64,000 nt of DNA from NCBI GenBank assembly GCA_902774845.1, contig CACYJU010000009.1:62001-126000 (forward strand), written 5' to 3'. This DNA comes from an uncultured Bacteroidota bacterium. GTDB taxonomy: Bacteria; Bacteroidota; Bacteroidia; Bacteroidales; P3. Below are positions 34,168 through 43,004 of the stretch, in pieces. Both the position numbers and the translations under genes were made by a program. The notes beneath the pieces are model-generated. The model had not been told where the DNA came from. It searched no databases and was given only the letters and a program-made list of their open reading frames with translations. The first letter of the stretch is position 1; every line of letters starts with the position of its first letter.

Positions 34168-34342
34168 TACGAAGCTGACGGATGATGAGATAAGGCTTAT
34201 CAACTGGGCGAACGCGGATTTGAGCAGGGCACAAAAAAGGGCACTTGAAACCGTCTCCTTCCTTGAAAATCAAGATTATCAACAAACCGTCGTTTCGAGT
34301 ACCGATGGTGCAAAGATACACAAACAATATAAATTACGATAA
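34154..34342 (+). pseudogene. C-terminal gene fragment
   Basis: An open frame from 34154 to the TAA at 34340 reads KLTDDEIRLINWANADLSRA then QKRALETVSFLENQDYQQ and ends KQYKLR. It has the look of a natural protein tail, but there is no start codon; the frame begins at direct-repeat copy 3. Probably the end of a gene replaced by recombination at that repeat. Family not recognised. Confidence 0.45.
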
Positions 34343-34595
34343 AATACCAAAACACACCTGCTAAAATACGCTAAAATGTAAATATGTTTTATCAAGAATA
34401 CGGTATAATGTAATTTACATTCGAGATTTCCCTATGATAAACACACTTTCGGGCGAAACAGGAAACTCTTAAGGTGTGCAGAATGACACCTAAAGGTGTC
34501 TTGCCAACCAGCTCACGCAAAAAAAATCCAACACACGACATTGCGTTTTTTTATTATCGTCATCGTTAGCCGAAAGGATCCACTGCCAACAGCCC

Positions 34596-34610
34596 TGTGC
34601 GGGCACGCAC
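34596..34610 (-). repeat. GTGCGTGCCCGCACA word
   Basis: 15-nt partly palindromic word, exact copies at 37424-37438 and 43345-43359, one-mismatch copy at 50531-50545. Confidence 0.75.
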
Positions 34611-34643
34611 CTGACTGCTAACCACTAATTACTAATAAATTCG

Positions 34644-34651
34644 TACCTTTG
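34644..34651 (+). promoter_or_regulatory. Promoter -7 box
   Basis: TACCTTTG then CA, 20 bases before the small frame at 34672. Confidence 0.6.
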
Positions 34652-34671
34652 CAAGTGGACAAAATGCTATA

Positions 34672-34806
34672 ATGAAGCAGATGAAAACAGAAAGAACGGA
34701 TGGGACAGCGAGAGCCGTCGAGAGCGCTCGAGTGGTGGAGATTACCGAGCAGAGCTCGCCTGCCAGCCCTTTAACCTTTACCCAGCCACCAGCTTTCGGT
34801 AGATAG
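34672..34806 (+). CDS. Possible small protein, 44 aa
   Basis: ATG at 34672, 20 bases after a good promoter box, opens MKQMKTERTDGTARAVESAR and ends PPAFGR. Charged, no signal or membrane part, no known relatives that I can recall. Part of its DNA (GAGAGCCGTCGAGAGCGCTCGAG) could fold into a hairpin, so the transcript could equally be a non-coding RNA. Confidence 0.25.
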   Translation: MKQMKTERTDGTARAVESARVVEITEQSSPASPLTFTQPPAFGR

Positions 34807-34832
34807 TAGATGGTAGATTAAAAATGTTTTCG

Positions 34833-34840
34833 TATATTTG
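34833..34840 (+). promoter_or_regulatory. Promoter -7 box for the DUF4234 gene
   Basis: TATATTTG then CA, giving a leader of about 90 nt. Confidence 0.7.
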
Positions 34841-34936
34841 CAAAATCAAACTTGGGCGATTATTCATTATTTGCCATTAACCAACTGATTGTAAACACAA
34901 GAAAATAACCTTTTTATTAACCAAAATTCAAAAATT

Positions 34937-35335
34937 ATGGAAAAACTACGTACCAACCGCGGTCTGCTTAAAACCATCCTGCTCTCCGCTATCACCTTCG
35001 GCATCTATGCCCTCGTTGTGTACTGCCACATGTCGAGCGAAATCAACAAGATCGCCAGCAAGTACGACAACAAGCACACCATGTTCTACCTCTGGGTATG
35101 CCTGCTCTCCGGCCTCACCCTGGGTATCCTCCCGCTGGTGTGGATTCACAAGTTCTGCAACCGTATCGACGCTGAGATGACCCGTCGTGGTATTGAGCAC
35201 AACTTCAGCTCCAATACTTGGTGGGGTTGGGGATTCTTCGGCTCCCTCATCATCGTCGGACCGTTCATCTTCATGTACAGACTTTTCAAGAACTTCAACG
35301 CCCTCTGCGCCAACTTCAACGAGAAAGGCGAATAA
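34937..35335 (+). CDS. DUF4234 membrane protein
   Basis: 132 aa with three likely membrane segments: about 10-31 (LKTILLSAITFGIYALVVY), 48-70 (FYLWVCLLSGLTLGILPLVW) and 92-115 (WWGWGFFGSLIIVGPFIFMY). The order helix-loop-helix with TFGIY and the HKFCNRID link is typical of DUF4234, a family of small integral membrane proteins of unknown role. Own promoter and terminator; single-gene unit. Confidence 0.8.
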   Translation: MEKLRTNRGLLKTILLSAITFGIYALVVYCHMSSEINKIASKYDNKHTMFYLWVCLLSGLTLGILPLVWIHKFCNRIDAEMTRRGIEHNFSSNTWWGWGFFGSLIIVGPFIFMYRLFKNFNALCANFNEKGE

Positions 35336-35359
35336 GGTTCAAACTTATCAATCTTTAGT

Positions 35360-35391
35360 AAAGCCGTGCTTTTTTAGGGCACGGCTTTTTT
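35360..35391 (+). terminator. Terminator after the DUF4234 gene
   Basis: AAGCCGTGC (35361-35369) pairs with GCACGGCTT (35379-35387), then a T run. Confidence 0.88.
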
Positions 35392-35411
35392 GTTATATAA
35401 AACTAAAATTG

Positions 35412-35419
35412 TATCTTTG
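35412..35419 (+). promoter_or_regulatory. Promoter -7 box for the riboswitch transcript
   Basis: TATCTTTG then CAATCGG, just before the aptamer. Confidence 0.7.
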
Positions 35420-35423
35420 CAAT

Positions 35424-35745
35424 CGGTTTGGTTGCCGAGAGGAGAGGGGAGACGTGTTTTTCTGCACACATCCACAGCTTTTTAGGCATCAAAAGGGAAG
35501 TACGGTGAAAGTCCGTCGCAGTCCCGCTGCTGTAAGTTCATCACACACACATCCGCAGTCCGTTTCGTGGTCACTATCCGTCGCTATAGACGCATGGGAA
35601 GGCCGAGACAGCGGAAGAACGAGCCAGAAGACCTGCCAAACCCGTATGTATCGGCTACGCTTTCGAGGAAAAAGCAAGTCCGTGCCCGTATTGGGCGATT
35701 TGAGACTTTTGGGTGTGATGCCCCAAGCTATGTTTTTTTCCATAA
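35424..35745 (+). promoter_or_regulatory. Cobalamin (B12) riboswitch with expression platform
   Basis: Conserved core in order: GGGAAGTACGGTGAAAGTCC near 35490-35513, GTCCCGCTGCTGTAA, GCATGGGAAGGC near 35592-35603, and the B12 box GAGCCAGAAGACCTGCC at 35621-35637. Downstream, CTTTTGGG/CCCCAAG followed by TATGTTTTTTT (about 35705-35740) looks like a terminator that ligand binding could favour. It sits upstream of a type IX-secreted protein gene and, 220 bases beyond that, a second one, so both are probably made when B12 is scarce. Confidence 0.9.
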
Positions 35746-35803
35746 GGTGTTGGCCGGTCGCAAGGAGTGGTCAACATTATTAATTTTTAAATACTTATAA
35801 ATT

Positions 35804-37423
35804 ATGGTAAAAAAACTACTTACACTTTGTTTAGGACTCTTCATGATGTGCGGCATCGCCAGCGCTCAGACTGAGTCTACCATCGCTGCCGACGACATCC
35901 TCTACTGGGTTGGCGAAGGTGATGATCAGGCTATTCTGGTTGTCGATTTCGGTACCACCGCCCTCGCTTGGGGCTATCGCTTCGATGAGGCTGACGACCT
36001 CACTGTCGATGACATGATTACCGATGTGATGGATGCCGACCCTCGTTTCTATTCGGGTTACGACGAGAACTACGATGAGGCTTATATCTTTGTCCAGCGT
36101 CCTCAGTATCAGCTTTCGTGCGTTATGGGTGCCTTCAAGGTGAACCAGGTTATTTCTGATCTCGATCTCGACGAGGTCGACCTCGAGGATGGCATGTTCG
36201 TCAAGCTGAGCTCCGAAACCGATGGCGTTTGGAGCACTCCTATCGTGGCTGTCTCCGTCAAGGAAGTTCCCGTTGACGCTGAAATCGAGCCCAGCAACGT
36301 TACCTACTGGGTCGGCGAGGGTGCCAACAGCGCCGTCATCGCCGTCGACTGGTCCAATCCTGGCGTCGCTCTCGCTTGGGGTGTCCGTTTCGATGGTAGC
36401 AAAACTGTCACCCAGATCTTTGATTACCTTGCAGCCAACGACAGCCGCGTGACTGTTGAGTCCAACTCTATCAACTTCGACGAGGGCTCTCTCCACCTCG
36501 CTTTCCAGGATGTCGACAACAACTACCTGCAGTTCATCGTCAACGGCAATGGCAATGCTGGTTGGAGTACCAATGTCCCCGACGGCTCTTTCATAAAGGT
36601 TGGAGAGTCTCTCTTTGCCGAAGGTGTGGATTCTGCATATTGGGACGGCTATGGTTGGTTCCCCACCTATGTTGTGTGGACCACCCCCGTGCAGCCCGTC
36701 TTCGAGCCGCTGCCTGACCCGCTGCCCACCACCGCCACCATCTCGGCTGACGCTATCACCTACTGGGTTGGCAATGGCGAGAACAAGATGATCTTCGTCG
36801 TCAACTGGCCCGACACCTCCCTCGCTTGGGGTTACAAGTTCTCCACTGCGACGATTGATATGACCACAGTCATGGACGACATCAAGGCTGCCGACTCTCG
36901 TTTCGACTATGAGATCGGTGATTATGGCCTTAACAACATCACCTTCACCGAAGGCAACGTGTCTCTCACTGGCGCTTCTTATTGGGAGCAGCTTAAAAAC
37001 GGCATTTCCGGCATGGGCATGGGTGAGACCTTCCAGGACGGCGACATCAACCTCTGGGGCGATGCTGCCGTCGGCGTGGTTGTCGACAGATTTAGCTATC
37101 CTGGTTGGGGCATATTCCCTGTCAACGCCTATCCTATGACCATCCACCCCGTTTCGGCTCCTCAGACCGACGCTATCCGCGAGGCTTCCGCTGTCAGCGT
37201 GAGCATCTATCCTAACCCCGCTTCTGTCCGATTCAACGTGGTGTGCGGTGGCTTGGACAACGACACCGAGGCTGTCCTCTACGATATGACCGGCCGCAAG
37301 GTCTACAGTCAGACCGTCAACGCTGGCACCACCAGCATCTCGGTCGAGACCTCCAACCTCGCCAACGGCGTCTATATGCTCCACATCGGTGGCAACACCT
37401 CCAAAGTGGTCGTAAGACACTAA
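35804..37423 (+). CDS. Type IX-secreted protein with three tandem repeats, under B12 riboswitch
   Basis: 539 aa. Signal peptide 1-21 (LLTLCLGLFMMCGIASA). Three repeats of roughly 150 residues, each opening with a block like ADxILYWVGEGDDQAILVVDF and then LAWGYRF (near 27, 165 and 311). A type IX C-terminal sorting domain ends the protein (SVSIYPNPAS, then GVYMLHIGG, VVVRH). So it is exported through the PorQ/PorW machinery and fixed to or released from the cell surface. The riboswitch points to a part in corrinoid capture, by analogy with Bacteroides surface cobalamin binders such as BtuG and BtuH, but I see no clear homology to those; role inferred. Confidence 0.82.
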   Translation: MVKKLLTLCLGLFMMCGIASAQTESTIAADDILYWVGEGDDQAILVVDFGTTALAWGYRFDEADDLTVDDMITDVMDADPRFYSGYDENYDEAYIFVQRPQYQLSCVMGAFKVNQVISDLDLDEVDLEDGMFVKLSSETDGVWSTPIVAVSVKEVPVDAEIEPSNVTYWVGEGANSAVIAVDWSNPGVALAWGVRFDGSKTVTQIFDYLAANDSRVTVESNSINFDEGSLHLAFQDVDNNYLQFIVNGNGNAGWSTNVPDGSFIKVGESLFAEGVDSAYWDGYGWFPTYVVWTTPVQPVFEPLPDPLPTTATISADAITYWVGNGENKMIFVVNWPDTSLAWGYKFSTATIDMTTVMDDIKAADSRFDYEIGDYGLNNITFTEGNVSLTGASYWEQLKNGISGMGMGETFQDGDINLWGDAAVGVVVDRFSYPGWGIFPVNAYPMTIHPVSAPQTDAIREASAVSVSIYPNPASVRFNVVCGGLDNDTEAVLYDMTGRKVYSQTVNAGTTSISVETSNLANGVYMLHIGGNTSKVVVRH

Positions 37424-37641
37424 GTGCGTGCCCGCACAGGGCAGTAATATTTTCCCGGTCGGGCAGGGATGCCCCTCCGGGAACCAAGAAGAAACGAAAA
37501 GAAATAATGTTTTGATGCTGCGGTGGGCGTACTCTCGGGTACGCCCCGAAACTGCAGGAGTCACCCCACCACAAGTCCAACAAGTCCTTTTCAACCTCCT
37601 TCCATATCAACCCATCAACATATCAACCTATCAACAAAATT
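37424..37641 (+). other. Spacer with two strong hairpins and word repeats
   Basis: Begins with the GTGCGTGCCCGCACA word directly after the stop codon. A two-tier hairpin TTCCCGG.GGGCA/TGCCC.CCGGGAA lies at 37453-37482, and GGGCGTAC/GTACGCCC with outer CTGC/GCAG at 37518-37555. A CAAGTCC pair and a CATATCAAC array (37603-37636) follow. No T run, so probably processing or stability structures between cotranscribed genes. Confidence 0.5.
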
Positions 37642-38652
37642 ATGACCAAATCAACAAATAAAAATCCGCTAATGATGGCCCTGATGCTTGTGTGTTGTGT
37701 GTGTGCGCAAGCACAGGGCCCGTTTTGCGGGATTGTCGGCACCGAAGGGTGTACGGCTGTCAAATATGACGACCCTCGTATCATCGCTTGGGCTACTGGT
37801 TGCGATGTTGTCTTCGGCTCTATCAATATCCGCAACTTCCCCGACTCTCTCGTCTCTTTTACCTATAACGGAGACAATGCCATAGGCCCAGCATGGACCA
37901 ATACCGTCTATCATGTCGTTCCCCTCGGCGACGCAGGCTATGCTACCGTCACCTTCGACGAACCGATACATAACATCGACGGCTACGACTTCGCCGTCTA
38001 CGAAAACTCTTTCGACGACTATTTCCTCGAGCTCGCTTTCGTCGAGGTGAGCTCCGACGGCGTCCATTTCGTCCGCTTCCCTGCCACATCTCTCACTCAG
38101 ACGGAGACTCAGGTCGGCGCCATCGGACAGCTCGACGCCACCAACCTCAACAACCTGGCTGGCAAATTCCGTGGCGGCTGGGGTACTCCCTTCGACCTTG
38201 AAGAGCTGCGTGACAGCACCGGTATCGATATCGACAACATCACCCATGTGCGTGTGGTCGACGTGGTGGGCTCCATCGACCCGCTCTACGGCACCTACGA
38301 CGCCTACGGCCATATCGTCAACGACCCCTTCCCGACCAACAGCTACTCCAACGGTTTCGACCTCGACGCAGTCGCCGTCCTCGGTGAGTATCATGCCTCG
38401 ATCGAGTCACCCATCCAGTCGGTAATTCGGAGTCTCTATCCCAATCCCGCCGCCTCTCAGGTCACGGTGATGATGGAACCGCAGTCCTCCAGTCAGACCA
38501 TCAATATCTATGATATCTCCGGCCGCCCGGTGATGACTAAAATCGTCCCTGCTGGAACGCCAAGCGTCTCCGTCTCAACCGAACACCTGAAAAACGGCAT
38601 CTACATCCTTCGTGCAGGCCATCAGACTGTGCGTCTCACCGTTGCAAGATAA
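37642..38652 (+). CDS. Type IX-secreted surface protein
   Basis: 336 aa. Signal peptide at about 1-25 (MMALMLVCCVCAQAQ). The body (IIAWATGCDVVFG, GDAGYATVTFDEPI, DFAVYENSFDDYFLELAFVE, FVEVSSDG, HVRVVDVVG, GFDLDAVAV) matches the Bacteroidota 'cell surface protein' family often seen in cobalamin-riboswitch loci. C-terminal sorting domain: SLYPNPAASQ ... GIYILRAGHQTVRLTVAR. Follows the repeat protein in the same orientation and is probably on the same B12-controlled transcript. Exact ligand unknown. Confidence 0.82.
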   Translation: MTKSTNKNPLMMALMLVCCVCAQAQGPFCGIVGTEGCTAVKYDDPRIIAWATGCDVVFGSINIRNFPDSLVSFTYNGDNAIGPAWTNTVYHVVPLGDAGYATVTFDEPIHNIDGYDFAVYENSFDDYFLELAFVEVSSDGVHFVRFPATSLTQTETQVGAIGQLDATNLNNLAGKFRGGWGTPFDLEELRDSTGIDIDNITHVRVVDVVGSIDPLYGTYDAYGHIVNDPFPTNSYSNGFDLDAVAVLGEYHASIESPIQSVIRSLYPNPAASQVTVMMEPQSSSQTINIYDISGRPVMTKIVPAGTPSVSVSTEHLKNGIYILRAGHQTVRLTVAR

Positions 38653-38770
38653 AAAGTTGCCGCCGGCAAGCGTCGTCATTGTCGGCTTTGACTCAGCATT
38701 GCTCAAACAAGTTTAACTTCGTTGACTTCGCTTTAGCTCGGTAATGTAAGCAAGCTTCCACTACTCTCGC

Positions 38771-39910
38771 TCAATCGCGAAGTTTGGCATTACTTTCGCT
38801 CTTGCACGACAATTGATAAAATTTTCCCGGTAGGCATCTTATCACGTTTTCGAGCTCCAGGTTGAGCAGGATTCCTGCCATCTTCGGCAGGGGCGTGTTC
38901 AGCTTCTCACTTATATCTTCAATACCCAGCCGCTCTTCCTCATGGAGTAGGTCGACCACCTTCTGCTCGTCTCTGGTGAGCTTGGGAAACAGCTCCTGCT
39001 GGGCGCCGTTGGGAGATTTTGTATAATCCCAACCCATGTTGAAAAAGAATTTCTCTATGTCTGTGTAGATGATCGCTTTGTTGTTGGCGAGAAGGTTGTT
39101 GCACCCTTTTGAGTAGGTGTCGAAACAGCGGCCGGGGACAGCAAAGACATCCCTGTGGTAACTGTTGGCTATATTTGCGGTTATCAGAGCGCCGCCTTTC
39201 TCCGAGGCTTCGACCACGATGACTGCGTCGGCGAGGGCGGCTATGATGCGGTTTCGTGCCGGAAAATAGGATGCGTTTATCTTCGTGTAGCTTGGGTATT
39301 CGGTGATGAGACATCCGCCTTGCTCAAGCATACGCATAGCGAGGTTGCGGTTCTGTGGGGGATAGAGCTGGTCGAGTCCGTGACCAAGAACTCCGGCTGT
39401 CGGCAGTTTGTTCTCCAGCGATGCTGTGTGGGCTGCTGTGTCGACTCCGTAGGCGAGGCCGCTCACTACGAGCATGTCGTCCGAGGCGAGATCTCTGACG
39501 ATTCGTTCGGCCATATCGCGACCGTAGGGAGTGATGCGACGGGTGCCGACGATGCTGACCACATGCCTTCGGTTGAGATTGCAGTCTCCTTGCACGTAGA
39601 GCAGGGGAGGCGTGTCGGCACAGTCGGACCGGTTGAGCCGTCGGGGATAGTCTTCTTCGGTGAAGAAGAGTGTGTGCAGGTTGTTCTTTTCAATGAAGAG
39701 ACACTCTTCCTCGGCTCGTTTGAGTGTGGAACCGTTGAGGATGGCCTCGATGATGTCTGGATGATTCCCGAAAATCTCGGTGAGCTCTTTCCGCTTCATC
39801 TTGAAAAGGAGTTCCGGCTCGCCGCACAGCTCGACAATCTGGCGGTAGCTTTTGCATCCGATGCCAGGGATGAGTGTGAGGGCTATGCGATATTGCAGTC
39901 GGTCGTCCAT
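38771..39910 (-). CDS. dprA: DNA processing protein DprA
   Basis: Loads RecA on incoming single-stranded DNA during natural transformation. 379 aa. SAM/HhH-like N-terminus (MDDRLQYRIALTLIPGIG), Rossmann-like core with SIVGTRRITPYG, VVSGLAYGVDTAAH, YPSYTKINASYFPARNRIIA, and the winged-helix C-terminal domain (EERLGIEDISEKLNTPLPKM). The last dozen residues are encoded in a repeat-like tail of TTTCGCTC words. Lies 18 bases after clpC, probably cotranscribed. Confidence 0.93.
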   Translation of the reverse strand: MDDRLQYRIALTLIPGIGCKSYRQIVELCGEPELLFKMKRKELTEIFGNHPDIIEAILNGSTLKRAEEECLFIEKNNLHTLFFTEEDYPRRLNRSDCADTPPLLYVQGDCNLNRRHVVSIVGTRRITPYGRDMAERIVRDLASDDMLVVSGLAYGVDTAAHTASLENKLPTAGVLGHGLDQLYPPQNRNLAMRMLEQGGCLITEYPSYTKINASYFPARNRIIAALADAVIVVEASEKGGALITANIANSYHRDVFAVPGRCFDTYSKGCNNLLANNKAIIYTDIEKFFFNMGWDYTKSPNGAQQELFPKLTRDEQKVVDLLHEEERLGIEDISEKLNTPLPKMAGILLNLELENVIRCLPGKFYQLSCKSESNAKLRD

Positions 39911-39928
39911 TGCGATAATAGGAAAGTC

Positions 39929-42526
39929 TTACTGTTCCTCCACCGTCAGCTGTTCGCTGTCGGTGATGGCTTGGTCGAGGAGGTTGGAGGTCTCGCCTTT
40001 GACAATATCGAACGTGATCTTTTCATCAACACCCTCGCCTGTGGCTGAGATGTTGATGGTGTCGCCTGGGAGGATGTCCGACTTGATGATCTCATCGGCG
40101 AGGTCGTCTTCGATATAGCGCTGGATGGCGCGTTTGAGCGGTCGTGCACCATACTGCTCATCCCAGCCTTTCTTGAGTATGAAGTCTTTGGCGGCTTCGT
40201 CTATATTGACCTCGTAGCCCATCGCCTTGATGCGGGCGAAGAGTCCTTTGAGCTCGATGGCGATGATGCGGTGGATGTCGTTGCGGACGAGCGAGTTGAA
40301 GTAGACGATGTCGTCGATGCGGTTGAGGAACTCGGGTGCGAAAGCTTTCTTTAGGGCTTTCTCTATGACATCGCGCTTCATGGCGTCTCGTTCTGACTCT
40401 CGTGCGGCGGTTGAGAATCCGACGCCTGTGCCGAAATCCTTGAGCTGTCGGCTTCCGATATTGGAGGTCATTATGATGATGGTGTTCTTGAAGTCGACCT
40501 TGCGGCCCATGCCGTCGGTAAGCTGGCCGTCGTCGAGTACCTGCAGGAGGACGTTGAATACGTCGGGATGGGCTTTCTCTATCTCGTCGAGAAGTACGAT
40601 GGAGTATGGCTTGCGGCGCACTTTCTCGGTGAGCTGGCCACCTTCTTCATACCCCACATATCCCGGAGGTGCTCCGATGAGGCGGCTTACGGCGAACTTC
40701 TCCATATATTCGCTCATGTCGATGCGGATCATGGCGCTCTCGCTGTCGAAGAGATACTTGGCCAGCACTTTGGTGAGGTAGGTCTTTCCGACTCCGGTGG
40801 GTCCGAGGAAGAGGAACGATCCGATAGGCTTGCTCGGGTCTTTCAATCCGGCGCGGTTGCGGCGGATGGCTTTGCTTATCTGCTTTATCGCATCGTCCTG
40901 TCCTATCACCTTGCCCTGGAGCTCCGTCTCCATCTGCAGCAGGCGTGCGCTCTCGTTCTCGGCGATGCGCTGAACGGGCACTCCTGTCATCATGGCGATA
41001 ACCTCCGATATGTCGTTCTCGGTCACCTGTGGGCGGTTTTTCTTCTGCTCAGTGAGCCAGATCTCTTCTACGCGTGCCTTCTCTTCGCTGAGTTCCTTGA
41101 GTTTGTCGCGGTAGGCGGCCATGTCGAGGAATTTCTTCTGCTCTTTGAGTCGTTGCTTGGCTTCTGTGGCTTCGGCTATCTTCTGCTCCAGCTCGGCTAT
41201 CTCGGCCGGCACCTCGATGTTCGCAATGCGGATGCGGGCGCCTGCCTCGTCCATGACGTCGATGGCTTTGTCGGGCAGGAGCCGGTCGGTGATGTAGCGC
41301 TCGGAGAGGGTGACGCAGGCCTGGAGAGCCTCGTCGGTATACTCTACAATATGGTGGTCCTCATATTTGGGGGCTATGTTGCGGAGTATCTGGAGTGTCT
41401 CCTCCGATGTGGCTGGCTCGACGAGCACCTTCTGGAACCGTCGTTCCAGGGCGCCGTCTTTCTCTATATATTGGCGGTATTCGTCGAGGGTGGTGGCTCC
41501 AATGCACTGCAGTTCGCCTCGGGCGAGTGCCGGCTTGAACATGTTCGATGCGTCCAGTGAGCCGCTGGCACTTCCCGCGCCCACGATGGTGTGGATCTCG
41601 TCGATGAAGATGATGATGTCGCGGTTCTTCTCCAGCTCGTTGAGTATGGCTTTCATCCTCTCTTCAAACTGTCCGCGGTATTTGGTGCCTGCCACCAGCG
41701 ATCCGAGGTCGAGGGTGATGATGCGTTTATTGTAGAGGGTCATGGGCACTCGTCCTTCGACTATGCGTTGCGCGAGTCCTTCGGCTATGGACGATTTCCC
41801 CACTCCTGGTTCTCCGATGAGGATGGGGTTGTTTTTCTTGCGTCGTGAGAGGATTTGGGCGATGCGCTCGATCTCCTTCTCGCGACCTACTATGGGGTCG
41901 AGTTTTCCCGCACGGGCGCTTTCCGTCAGGTCGCGTCCGAAGTTCTCCAGAGCTGGTGTCTTCGAGTCGGCAGGGTTGTGTCGTTTCGGGGTTTCGTCGG
42001 TCGGGTCGGGATATGGATTGTCGTTATTGTCCTCGCTCGTCTGGCTGCTGAAGTCGAGGTTGGGTTCCTCCACGTTCTCATCCGATGGCAGGCTGCTCTC
42101 GATCAGTTTATAGAGTGCCTCATAGGTGAAGCCTTCTTTGATGAGCAGCTGGGCCACGAGGTTCGACTCCTCTTTCAGTATGGCCAGGATGAGGTGCTCG
42201 GTCTTTATCTCTTTTGCCTTCAGTTTGGTCGACTCGAGATAGCTCAGCCTCAGCACCTTCTCGGCCTGACGGAGCATGGGTATCTGGCTGTCGTCGCTGA
42301 ATCGCACATCGCTGTCTGGCTGTCCTATCTTGTTCTCTATCTGTTTCTTGATGGCCGCAATATCCACATCGAGGGTTGCCAAGTACATGACGGCCGAGCA
42401 CTCTTTCTCCCGAAGGATGCCCAGAAAGAGGTGCTCCACTCCGATCGAGCTGTTCTTCAGTCTTATCGCTTCGTCGCGACTGTTGGCGACCGCATTCTTT
42501 ACGTTTTGGCTAAGACGAGCTTCCAT
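39929..42526 (-). CDS. clpC: ClpC-type AAA+ unfoldase
   Basis: ATPase that unfolds substrates for ClpP. 865 aa from the ATG at 42526 ([13 protein letters not shown]); the longer frame would use a TTG inside the promoter box. Clp N domain repeats at 1-145, AAA-1 with GEPGVGKSS, a middle UVR-like coiled region ([18 protein letters not shown]), AAA-2 with [11 protein letters not shown], and a ClpB_D2-small end. No clpP here. It has a TACTTTTG promoter. Confidence 0.95.
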   Translation of the reverse strand: MEARLSQNVKNAVANSRDEAIRLKNSSIGVEHLFLGILREKECSAVMYLATLDVDIAAIKKQIENKIGQPDSDVRFSDDSQIPMLRQAEKVLRLSYLESTKLKAKEIKTEHLILAILKEESNLVAQLLIKEGFTYEALYKLIESSLPSDENVEEPNLDFSSQTSEDNNDNPYPDPTDETPKRHNPADSKTPALENFGRDLTESARAGKLDPIVGREKEIERIAQILSRRKKNNPILIGEPGVGKSSIAEGLAQRIVEGRVPMTLYNKRIITLDLGSLVAGTKYRGQFEERMKAILNELEKNRDIIIFIDEIHTIVGAGSASGSLDASNMFKPALARGELQCIGATTLDEYRQYIEKDGALERRFQKVLVEPATSEETLQILRNIAPKYEDHHIVEYTDEALQACVTLSERYITDRLLPDKAIDVMDEAGARIRIANIEVPAEIAELEQKIAEATEAKQRLKEQKKFLDMAAYRDKLKELSEEKARVEEIWLTEQKKNRPQVTENDISEVIAMMTGVPVQRIAENESARLLQMETELQGKVIGQDDAIKQISKAIRRNRAGLKDPSKPIGSFLFLGPTGVGKTYLTKVLAKYLFDSESAMIRIDMSEYMEKFAVSRLIGAPPGYVGYEEGGQLTEKVRRKPYSIVLLDEIEKAHPDVFNVLLQVLDDGQLTDGMGRKVDFKNTIIIMTSNIGSRQLKDFGTGVGFSTAARESERDAMKRDVIEKALKKAFAPEFLNRIDDIVYFNSLVRNDIHRIIAIELKGLFARIKAMGYEVNIDEAAKDFILKKGWDEQYGARPLKRAIQRYIEDDLADEIIKSDILPGDTINISATGEGVDEKITFDIVKGETSNLLDQAITDSEQLTVEEQ

Positions 42527-42553
42527 AGTCTGCAATTCTTTGTTTAGAGATTG

Positions 42554-42561
42554 CAAAAGTA
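42554..42561 (-). promoter_or_regulatory. Promoter -7 box for clpC-dprA
   Basis: TACTTTTG then CA on the minus strand, 28 bases before the ATG. Confidence 0.75.
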
Positions 42562-42617
42562 CTACGAATTAAGGTCGCCCCGGTCCCTCCCTTCGTCGTA
42601 TTATCAACAACGGCGTG

Positions 42618-43004
42618 TTAAGACCGGCCGATATATTCGCGCCAATGCGATTCTGTGTAGTCCTCCATCCCCTCGCAGCTATAAGCCTCCCTCTCGAAAG
42701 GGTTTTCATAGTATGCTTTCATCCACGAGTGGCAACGAAAAAAGGCTTTGAAAAAGTAATATATATAATATAGGTAAAAACCCATGTAGCCAGTGCGGAA
42801 CCGCCTCACCTGCAGCATGTGGATGCGCTCATGCCGTTCGGTGCGTTGCAGTTCGGGCGACCGGAGCTTCTCCCGCAACGCCTCCCTGCTGCAGTTGAAA
42901 TAAATCCGCCCAAACCAGGTTATCGCTTCAAACCGCCCACCTATCCACCATGCACCATAGTGGCAGCGTATGCCGTAAACTGGTGTGCGAAACTTCTCTT
43001 TCAT
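42618..43004 (-). CDS. Small HExxH protein, possible metallopeptidase relative
   Basis: 128 aa. Contains HERIHMLQ near residue 58 (HExxH), followed by a hydrophobic aromatic stretch (GFYLYYIYYFFKAFF, about 74-90) and NPFEREAYSCE, where the glutamates may complete a zinc site. This pattern (HExxH, aromatic helix, then FEREAY) occurs in a small family of Bacteroidota proteins usually listed as hypothetical. Its start overlaps the end of the BtuF-like gene by four bases, so they are translated together; a role at the membrane is plausible, activity unproven. Confidence 0.65.
   Translation of the reverse strand: MKEKFRTPVYGIRCHYGAWWIGGRFEAITWFGRIYFNCSREALREKLRSPELQRTERHERIHMLQVRRFRTGYMGFYLYYIYYFFKAFFRCHSWMKAYYENPFEREAYSCEGMEDYTESHWREYIGRS

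Noticed and set aside
34145..34327. 60-codon minus-strand frame
   Set aside because: Opposite a more natural-looking gene fragment; the nearby TATCTTTG box at 34311-34318 lies inside its own first codons.
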